11,396 nt of DNA from SURF-21 sp964592775 (GTDB lineage: Bacteria; Actinomycetota; Geothermincolia; Geothermincolales; RBG-13-55-18): positions 1 to 11,396 of the forward strand of contig CAZQFX010000094.1 of the NCBI GenBank assembly GCA_964592775.1, in the 5' to 3' direction. Every line of letters starts with the position of its first letter. Positions within the stretch are counted from its first letter, which is position 1. The notes under the pieces were generated by a model, which made no database searches, was not told where the DNA came from, and saw only the letters and a list, made by a program, of their open reading frames with translations. Below, piece by piece: positions 7,813 through 11,396 of the stretch. A program made the position numbers and the translations under genes.

Positions 7813-7832
7813 GCGCCTCCATGTGGAGGCGC
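7813..7832. repeat. GC-rich hairpin in an intra-cluster gap
   Basis: GCGCCTCC (7813-7820) and GGAGGCGC (7825-7832) form a perfect 8-bp stem closed by a 4-base loop, with GCCT/AGGC able to extend it after a bulge. On the leftward transcript it lies 37 bases before the hydratase start. No T-run follows, so it is not an intrinsic terminator. It could protect or mark a processing point in the mRNA. Confidence 0.6.
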
Positions 7833-7871
7833 AGGCACCGCTTCTCAAGGCTTCTCCTGCAGCGCATAAAT

Positions 7872-7895
7872 CAACCGAGCTTGCAACCGAGCTTG
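7872..7895. repeat. 12-bp tandem duplication
   Basis: CAACCGAGCTTG occurs twice in direct, gapless succession (7872-7883 and 7884-7895) with no mismatch. It is followed by GCCACGCCGGCTTCGCCTCC, which loosely resembles the REP-like repeat seen elsewhere in the window. Confidence 0.7.
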
Positions 7896-7928
7896 CCACG
7901 CCGGCTTCGCCTCCCCGCAACGCGCCTT

Positions 7929-7959
7929 ATCGCGAAGCGAGAAGGCTGGCTTTCGCGAT
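7929..7959. repeat. inverted repeat in an intra-cluster gap
   Basis: ATCGCGAAGC (7929-7938) and GCTTTCGCGAT (7949-7959) pair with a single bulged base and a 10-base loop. It lies in the gap between the DUF35 gene stop (8001) and the hydratase start (7776). It looks REP-like, and no function is evident. Confidence 0.5.
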
Positions 7960-8000
7960 GCATCCTGCCGTTCGTTGTCGCGGTTTCCATGCGCGCGCAG

Positions 8001-8471
8001 TCACTTTTTCGCCGGGCGCCACTTGGGCAGGGTGATCTCGCCTGTGACGTCGTCGAAGACCACCTCCAGCTCCATGCCGTTCTCCAGTTGGTCGAACTCG
8101 CACTCCACGATGTTGGAGATCATGCGCACGCCCTCGGCCACGTCGATCATGCCCAGCGCGTAGGGCAGGTCGGACCAGAAGGGGAAGGGCACGCCGAAGT
8201 AGTTGATGGCGTAGGCGAAGAGCGTCCCTTTGCCGGAGGCCTCGATCCACTCGTGCTCGTCCGCCTGGCAGGCGGTGCAGTAGAGGTAGGGAGGGTGGTC
8301 GATGTTGCCGCAGGCGCTGCACTTGCGCAGCACCAGCCGGTGCTCTTTCGCGGCGTCCCAGAAGGGCCGCGACCATGCCGTGGGGACGGGCAGGGGCTTC
8401 TTCAAGTCCTCATCGGTAAGGTTCATCATTCCCTTGATGACCTCGATGTCTATGGTCTCGTACTGGCTCAT
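8001..8471 (-). CDS. DUF35 Zn-ribbon/OB-fold protein, partner of the thiolase-fold enzyme
   Basis: The 156-residue product has the stand-alone DUF35 architecture: an N-terminal helix (about 35-48, ending RLVLRK), a rubredoxin-like zinc ribbon with Cys51-X2-Cys54 and Cys65-X2-Cys68, then an OB-fold (about 75-150). Such proteins bind thiolase-superfamily enzymes. Well-known examples are the DUF35 domain of ChsH2 with the Ltp2 aldolase in steroid side-chain degradation, and the archaeal HMG-CoA synthase/thiolase partner. Here the gene starts 12 bp after the stop of the thiolase-fold gene, with GGAGGAGG before its ATG, so a stable complex between the two products is the natural reading. It has no catalytic motif of its own and would act as a structural partner or help form the CoA channel. 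Confidence 0.9.
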   Translation of the reverse strand: MSQYETIDIEVIKGMMNLTDEDLKKPLPVPTAWSRPFWDAAKEHRLVLRKCSACGNIDHPPYLYCTACQADEHEWIEASGKGTLFAYAINYFGVPFPFWSDLPYALGMIDVAEGVRMISNIVECEFDQLENGMELEVVFDDVTGEITLPKWRPAKK

Positions 8472-8483
8472 CTTTCCTCCTCC

Positions 8484-9692
8484 CTACGCCTGGCCCGGTA
8501 TCTCGTTTCCGAGGACGGTGAAGTGGCAGTCCATGAAGGCGCCGCCGCCGGTGTTCTCGACGAGGAACTTCGCCCCCTCCACCTGCGCCTTGCCCGCCTT
8601 TCCCTGCAGCTGGCGCACCGATTCCACCAGCAGGGCGATGCCCACCCCGGTGCCGGTATGCCCGAAGGACAACGCCTCGCCGTTGGTGGTAACCGGGTAC
8701 TTGCCGCCGGGCGAGGTCTCGCCGGACTCCACCAGCGCCCCGGAGGTCCCCGGCTCCCACATGCCCAGGGCGTCCATGATGATGAGCTGGATGCAGGGGT
8801 AGGAGCCGTAGATCTGATAGATGTCCATATCCTCGGGGCCCAGGCCGCTCCTCTCGAAGGCCGTTTTCGGAATGGGGGCGAGGTACTCCGCCATGGTGGC
8901 GAAGTCATTCATCCCCGCGCGGGTGATGGTGCGGTGGGAGTAATCGGAGGCCTCGCCCAGCACGTACACGGGCCTGTCGCAGACCTTCCTCGCCTTCTCC
9001 GACGTGGTCATGATGAAGGCGCTGCCGCCGTCCCCCAGGACGTTGCACATGAGGGTGGTGAGGGGATAGGAGACCATGCGCGCGTTCACCACCTTGTCCA
9101 CCGTGATCTCCTTCTGGTTGAACATGGCGTTGGGCTGCAGCATGGCCCATTTGCGGTTGGCCACGCACACCGCGGCCACCTGCTCGATGGTGGTGCCGGT
9201 GATGTTCATGTAGGCCTGGGTGATCATGGCCGCCAGGGCGTTGTAGGTCATGCCATAGGGGACCTCCCACTCGATGTCGGAGCCGGCGATGGAGAAATAC
9301 CTCGCCTGCTCGTTGGGGGTGAAGGTGGAGAAGCGCTGGGCGTGCACCACCAGCACGGTGTCCGTCTCCCCCGAGTGCAGGATGCCCTCCGCCGTCTTGC
9401 GCAGGGAGAAGCTGGAAGCGCCACCCGAAGAGGTCATGCAGGTGATCTTGCACCCCCTGGCACCTATGGCCTCCGGAAGGCGTCCGTAGACCATCTCGGT
9501 GTTGTAGTCGTTCTCGAGATTGGACATGATGTGCTGCGCGCATACCACCGCCCCGATGTCGTCCTTGTCGATACCAGCGTCCCGGATGGCCGTCCGCGCC
9601 ACCGTGTACGCGGTCTCGAACTCGGAGCGCTCGGGGTAGTTGCCGCAGGGCACCTCGCCGGTGCCGATGATCGCGAATTCACCCCTGCTCAT
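8484..9692 (-). CDS. thiolase-fold enzyme, SCP-x/Ltp2-like, possibly an aldolase
   Basis: The product is 402 residues, a normal size for lipid-transfer-type thiolases. The ATG at 9692 is chosen for the strong AAAGGAG about 6 nt upstream. The same frame stays open to 9941 but crosses the promoter, so the longer version is not credible. The fold is shown by TGEVPCG (11-17), the SSGGASS segment (88-94), LGDGGSAFI (219-227), GEALSFGHTGTGVG (338-351, with the conserved His345) and ENTGGGAF (379-386). At the usual nucleophile position (Cys of CSTG/CASG) there is Ser or Thr (TSSG, 87-90); the nearest Cys, Cys85, is two or more residues off. The later HDCF-like motif reads YGSYP (295-299). These changes argue against ordinary thiolysis and suit an Ltp2-like retro-aldolase. 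It heads the cluster and is followed 12 bp later by the DUF35 gene. Confidence 0.85.
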   Translation of the reverse strand: MSRGEFAIIGTGEVPCGNYPERSEFETAYTVARTAIRDAGIDKDDIGAVVCAQHIMSNLENDYNTEMVYGRLPEAIGARGCKITCMTSSGGASSFSLRKTAEGILHSGETDTVLVVHAQRFSTFTPNEQARYFSIAGSDIEWEVPYGMTYNALAAMITQAYMNITGTTIEQVAAVCVANRKWAMLQPNAMFNQKEITVDKVVNARMVSYPLTTLMCNVLGDGGSAFIMTTSEKARKVCDRPVYVLGEASDYSHRTITRAGMNDFATMAEYLAPIPKTAFERSGLGPEDMDIYQIYGSYPCIQLIIMDALGMWEPGTSGALVESGETSPGGKYPVTTNGEALSFGHTGTGVGIALLVESVRQLQGKAGKAQVEGAKFLVENTGGGAFMDCHFTVLGNEIPGQA

Positions 9693-9765
9693 TATCAACT
9701 CCTTTCTTTTTGTCCATGCCGATGTTGGAATTGCGATGGGGTTGTGCTTCCTGTCTCTCACCCCC

Positions 9766-9791
9766 GTTGGGAATGACGAGTCATTCCCAAC
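9766..9791. promoter_or_regulatory. 26-bp near-perfect palindrome in the cluster leader, candidate operator
   Basis: GTTGGGAATGAC (9766-9777) and GTCATTCCCAAC (9780-9791) are exact inverted repeats separated by two bases. It lies between the predicted leftward transcription start (near 9836) and the thiolase-fold start codon (9692). No T-run follows on either strand, so a terminator is unlikely. Size and symmetry fit a site for a dimeric TetR-type regulator, such as the one encoded divergently. An mRNA hairpin or a mobile repeat are alternatives. Confidence 0.5.
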
Positions 9792-9842
9792 ACCACAATA
9801 ACTCGGAAAGATATGATCTTTGGTTTTTCGTGCGATGTGGCT

Positions 9843-9872
9843 ATTATATAGGCAACGTCTAGAATAATGCAA
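9843..9872 (-). promoter_or_regulatory. predicted promoter of the catabolic cluster
   Basis: On the minus strand TTGCAT (9872-9867) and a perfect TATAAT (9848-9843) are separated by 18 bp, giving a sigma-70-type promoter with a good -10 and a weak -35 box. Transcription would start near 9836, leaving a leader of about 144 nt before the thiolase-fold gene. A weak -35 box is what one expects of an activated or regulated promoter. Confidence 0.55.
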
Positions 9873-9889
9873 GTGGGTATTCGCGTCCG

Positions 9890-9946
9890 TACTATTGACA
9901 GGCTGCAGGCGCAGCTCTATTATAACTAAACAATAACTCAATAGTA
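9890..9946. promoter_or_regulatory. 9-bp inverted repeat flanking the regulator promoter
   Basis: TACTATTGA (9890-9898) and TCAATAGTA (9938-9946) are exact inverted complements. The left arm overlaps the -35 box of the rightward promoter and the right arm lies just upstream of the regulator's ribosome-binding site. The dyad centre falls on the -10 box. This layout suits autorepression by the MerR-TetR fusion protein, through two sites or looping, but chance in AT-rich DNA is not excluded. Confidence 0.4.
9895..9923 (+). promoter_or_regulatory. predicted promoter of the MerR-TetR regulator gene
   Basis: A perfect TTGACA (9895-9900) and TATTAT (9918-9923; 5 of 6 consensus bases) are separated by 17 bp, a near-ideal sigma-70-type promoter. 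The start point would be near 9930, giving a short leader to the ATG at 9959. The 8-mer CTATTATA, which includes this -10 box, also occurs at 9841-9848, where it includes the -10 box of the opposite promoter. Confidence 0.7.
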
Positions 9947-9958
9947 AGAGGTGTGAAG

Positions 9959-10801
9959 ATGCACAACGACGAGAGCAGGCCCCTGAAGATAGGCGAGCTG
10001 GAGAAGATCTCGGGCATAGGGCGCAGCACCATCCATTATTACCTGCGGGAAGGCCTGCTCTCTCCCCCGAGGCGCACGGGACGGACCATGGCCTACTACC
10101 ACGCCGGTCACGTCGAGGAACTGCGCCGCATCCGCGAGCTGCAGGAGGAGGGTTACCCCCTGACCATGATCAGGGAGATGAAGGAGGGTTCGCGCGGCTG
10201 GCTGGAGGGAGGCGGAGAGGAGGCGGCGCCCTCAGCCGACAGGAAAGCCCGGATCGTGGAGAAGGCGGTAGAGGTCTTCGCGCGCAAGGGCTACCACAAG
10301 GCGAGGATAGGCGATATCACCCGCGCCGTGGGGCTGGGGCACAGCACCTTCTACCTCTACTTCCCGAGCAAGAAGGCGCTGTTCATGGAGTGCGTGGACG
10401 AGGTCTTCCAGGCCATGTTCAGCGGGGTGTGGGAGGAGATCAAGCACGAGAAGGATCCCATCAGGCGCATGCGCATGCGGGCGGAGGTGGTACTCAAGTC
10501 ACACCCAGAGTTCATAGACATCCTGCACGTGCTGCACGGCACGGTGGAGGACGATCCCCGGCTGGACGCGAAACGCAGGGAGATATACGCATCGGTGGCC
10601 AAGACGGTGCAGAGGGATATCGTCAAGGCCATAAGAGAGGGCGTATTGAAGCCCATCAACACCGAGATCGCCAGCTACATGATGGTGGGATGGCTGGAAA
10701 CCGCCCCCCTCCTCATGGGGCCGGACAAGGGATATTCCGCGGAAGACCTCCTCGACACCCTGGAGGGCCTGTTCGAGATATACGGCGCTGGCAGGCCGTA
10801 A
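9959..10801 (+). CDS. MerR-TetR fusion transcriptional regulator
   Basis: This 280-residue protein carries two different DNA-binding domains. Residues 8-78 are a MerR-type winged helix (KIGELEKISGIGRSTIHYYLREGLL, then AYYHAGHVEELRRIRELQEEGYPL). After a Gly/Glu/Ala linker (about 79-94), residues 97-143 are a TetR-type helix-turn-helix (RKARIVEKAVEVFARKGY, then IGDITRAVGLGHSTFYLYFPSKKALF), followed by an all-helical TetR ligand-binding region to the end. The N-terminal part lacks MerR's long dimerization helix, so dimerization probably comes from the TetR half. The ATG at 9959 has AGAGG 7 nt upstream; the GTG at 9953 would be too close to it. It is divergent from the catabolic cluster, with both promoters and palindromes between, so it probably controls the cluster and itself in response to a CoA ester or related ligand. 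The ligand is unknown. Confidence 0.9.
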   Translation: MHNDESRPLKIGELEKISGIGRSTIHYYLREGLLSPPRRTGRTMAYYHAGHVEELRRIRELQEEGYPLTMIREMKEGSRGWLEGGGEEAAPSADRKARIVEKAVEVFARKGYHKARIGDITRAVGLGHSTFYLYFPSKKALFMECVDEVFQAMFSGVWEEIKHEKDPIRRMRMRAEVVLKSHPEFIDILHVLHGTVEDDPRLDAKRREIYASVAKTVQRDIVKAIREGVLKPINTEIASYMMVGWLETAPLLMGPDKGYSAEDLLDTLEGLFEIYGAGRP

Positions 10802-10837
10802 AAAGCCCACTTTATCCGGTAGATAGCTCAAGCGGCC

Positions 10838-11005
10838 ATGGACGGGCGCATGAGCGCCGAGGAGGTCGCGCTCAACCTGCTCGACTGGCCATACAACTGG
10901 CCTTCGGCACTGTCCGCTGATCGCGGGCCTTGCGCGAATACGGCGGTCCCGTATATCCGGGTTTTTGAACACGGCCGGACATGTGTGTATGCATGGACCG
11001 GGTAA
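10838..11005 (+). other. doubtful small ORF (55 codons)
   Basis: An ATG at 10838 opens 55 codons to a TAA at 11005. The first half (MSAEEVALNLLDWPYNWP from residue 5) looks protein-like; the second half does not. No Shine-Dalgarno precedes either ATG. It may be the remnant of a longer gene or simply chance, and the terminator-like hairpin at 10948-10966 lies inside it. I recognise no family. Confidence 0.15.
10948..10966 (+). terminator. weak intrinsic terminator after the regulator gene
   Basis: CCCG (10948-10951) and CGGG (10958-10961) can pair around a 6-base loop and are followed at once by TTTTT (10962-10966). The stem is short (4 bp), and it lies about 150 bp beyond the regulator stop, so strength and relevance are uncertain. 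Confidence 0.3.
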
Positions 11006-11175
11006 CCTTGCCTCGACGGGCGGGCGAAAACGGCGAAAACACTTGCACGAGGCGGGGGGATCCCGTTGTTACATCTTTGTTACTACGGGGTCAATCATGG
11101 TGCAGAAAAGCCCGTTTTAAGATAAAATCGCAATACAAACGATATATTGGCGTATGATCCTTCCGGCTCATGGGG

Positions 11176-11257
11176 GATAGCTACCGGCAAACCCAGAGGG
11201 GGATCACAAACTCGTTATCATAGAAAAGGGGGAATTCTATGATAGGGTAGCTTTATC
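11176..11257 (+). ncRNA. structured leader RNA, riboswitch candidate of unassigned class
   Basis: A closing stem pairs GATAGCTACC (11176-11185) with GGTAGC-TT-TATC (11246-11257): 10 bp with a 2-base bulge. Inside it lie the single-stranded-looking GGCAAACC (11186-11193), a possible small stem CCC/GGG (11192-11202), CACAAA (11205-11210), and a perfect 10-bp hairpin TATCATAGAA/TTCTATGATA (11216-11225 with 11235-11244) with a G-rich loop. A terminator-like hairpin follows at 11267-11284 and a gene with a signal peptide begins at 11342. This aptamer-then-terminator order suits a riboswitch. GGCAAACC, GGGGA..CAAA and GGTAGC recall c-di-GMP-I (GEMM) RNAs, but the GGC/GCC helix expected there does not form, so I leave it unassigned. 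Confidence 0.45.
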
Positions 11258-11266
11258 AGCTTACTC

Positions 11267-11284
11267 CGGGTGTTCGCCCGTTTT
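11267..11284 (+). terminator. terminator-like hairpin between leader RNA and gene
   Basis: CGGG (11267-11270) and CCCG (11277-11280) pair, with a further T-G wobble, around a short loop and are followed by TTTT (11281-11284). Its place, 10 bases after the structured leader and 57 bases before the start codon, is where a transcriptional expression platform would sit. The stem is short, so strength is uncertain. Confidence 0.4.
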
Positions 11285-11341
11285 CGCATGCCCGGGGAAG
11301 CGCCGGCGGCTCATCATCCTACAAATGTTGGGGGGATCTCG

Positions 11342-11396
11342 ATGAACAAATACGCGCGTAATGCCATCCTGGCGGTCATCCTGGCCGTGGTGGCCT
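11342..11396 (+). CDS. 5' end of a gene for an exported protein
   Basis: The ATG at 11342 is preceded by GGGGGG about 6 nt upstream. Eighteen codons are visible before the window ends: MNKYARNAILAVILAVVA. Basic residues (Lys3, Arg6) followed by an uninterrupted hydrophobic run are the n- and h-regions of a signal peptide or a membrane anchor. Nothing can be said of the mature protein. The long structured leader suggests control at the RNA level, independent of the catabolic cluster. Confidence 0.6.
   Translation, partial: MNKYARNAILAVILAVVA

Larger units (their letters stand above)
10802..11341. other. 540-bp stretch without a convincing gene
   Basis: This stretch lies between the regulator stop and the next start codon. 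The left part (to about 11005) contains a doubtful 55-codon ORF and a weak terminator. The right part becomes AT-rich around 11110-11150 (TAAAAT at 11123-11128 and TATATT at 11143-11148 are possible -10 boxes, without good -35 partners). It then runs into a structured leader. The motif GGGGGAT occurs four times between 11054 and 11337. I found no tRNA, rRNA or CRISPR pattern. Confidence 0.6.

Noticed and set aside
7821..9776. Long rightward ORF of 651 codons
   Set aside because: It is antisense to the thiolase-fold and DUF35 genes, has no family features, and runs through the palindrome in the leader. It is a GC-rich shadow.
9766..9791. Palindrome as an intrinsic terminator
   Set aside because: The arms leave only two central bases and no T-run follows on either strand.
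9693..9941. 83-codon N-terminal extension of the thiolase-fold gene
   Set aside because: It would cover the predicted promoter and palindrome, has no family similarity, and the ATG at 9692 has a strong ribosome-binding site and starts the conserved domain.
11176..11257. Canonical c-di-GMP-I (GEMM) riboswitch
   Set aside because: GGCAAACC and GGTAGC are present, but the GGC of the first motif faces CTC rather than GCC, the CAAA motif is offset by one base, and the tetraloop is not GNRA. It is kept only as a candidate of unassigned class.
1..11396. CRISPR arrays, tRNA/rRNA genes, insertion sequences
   Set aside because: No regularly spaced repeats, no tRNA- or rRNA-like stretches and no transposase were seen. 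The short REP-like repeats are the only repetitive DNA found.

Overview
This 11.4 kb, GC-rich window carries a catabolic gene cluster transcribed leftward, a divergent regulator transcribed rightward, and then a long leader followed by the first codons of a secreted-protein gene. The gene content (CoA-dependent fatty or alicyclic acid catabolism, an Fe-S old-yellow-enzyme-type reductase, a UroD/MtaA-type protein and a molybdopterin oxidoreductase relic), the consensus sigma-70-like promoters and the strong Shine-Dalgarno sequences suggest an anaerobic bacterium. A deep-branching anaerobic actinobacterium is my best guess, but this is inference from style only.

Leftward cluster, in transcription order: thiolase-fold protein (9692-8484), DUF35 Zn-ribbon/OB-fold partner (8471-8001), enoyl-CoA hydratase (7776-6973), acyl-CoA dehydrogenase (6966-5803), single-domain Fe-S ene-reductase (5578-4181), acyl-CoA ligase (4149-2614), UroD-family methyltransferase-like protein (2529-1390), a molybdopterin oxidoreductase that has lost its whole middle (1345-287), and the 5' end of another gene (75-1). 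Most junctions are tight (6-84 bp). Three gaps of just over 200 bp are not: they hold REP-like repeats, hairpins and a possible gene-end relic.

Taken together, the ligase would activate a carboxylic acid, the acyl-CoA dehydrogenase would desaturate it, the hydratase would add water, and the thiolase-fold/DUF35 pair would cleave the chain. No 3-hydroxyacyl-CoA dehydrogenase is visible, and the thiolase-fold protein lacks a Cys at the usual nucleophile position. Both facts fit an aldolytic (Ltp2/SCP-x-like) cleavage of a beta-hydroxyacyl-CoA better than a Claisen thiolysis. The ene-reductase may deal with extra unsaturation. The substrate cannot be read from the sequence.

Regulation: the 266 bp between the divergent start codons holds a promoter for each direction, a 9-bp inverted repeat flanking the regulator promoter, and a 26-bp near-perfect palindrome in the cluster leader. 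The regulator itself is an unusual fusion of a MerR-type and a TetR-type DNA-binding domain.

Right end (10802-11341): no convincing gene. It has a weak terminator, a 55-codon ORF of doubtful reality, and a well-folded leader RNA (closing stem, inner hairpin, terminator-like hairpin plus T-run) just before a gene starting with a signal peptide. The leader recalls c-di-GMP-I (GEMM) riboswitches in a few motifs but does not satisfy that consensus.
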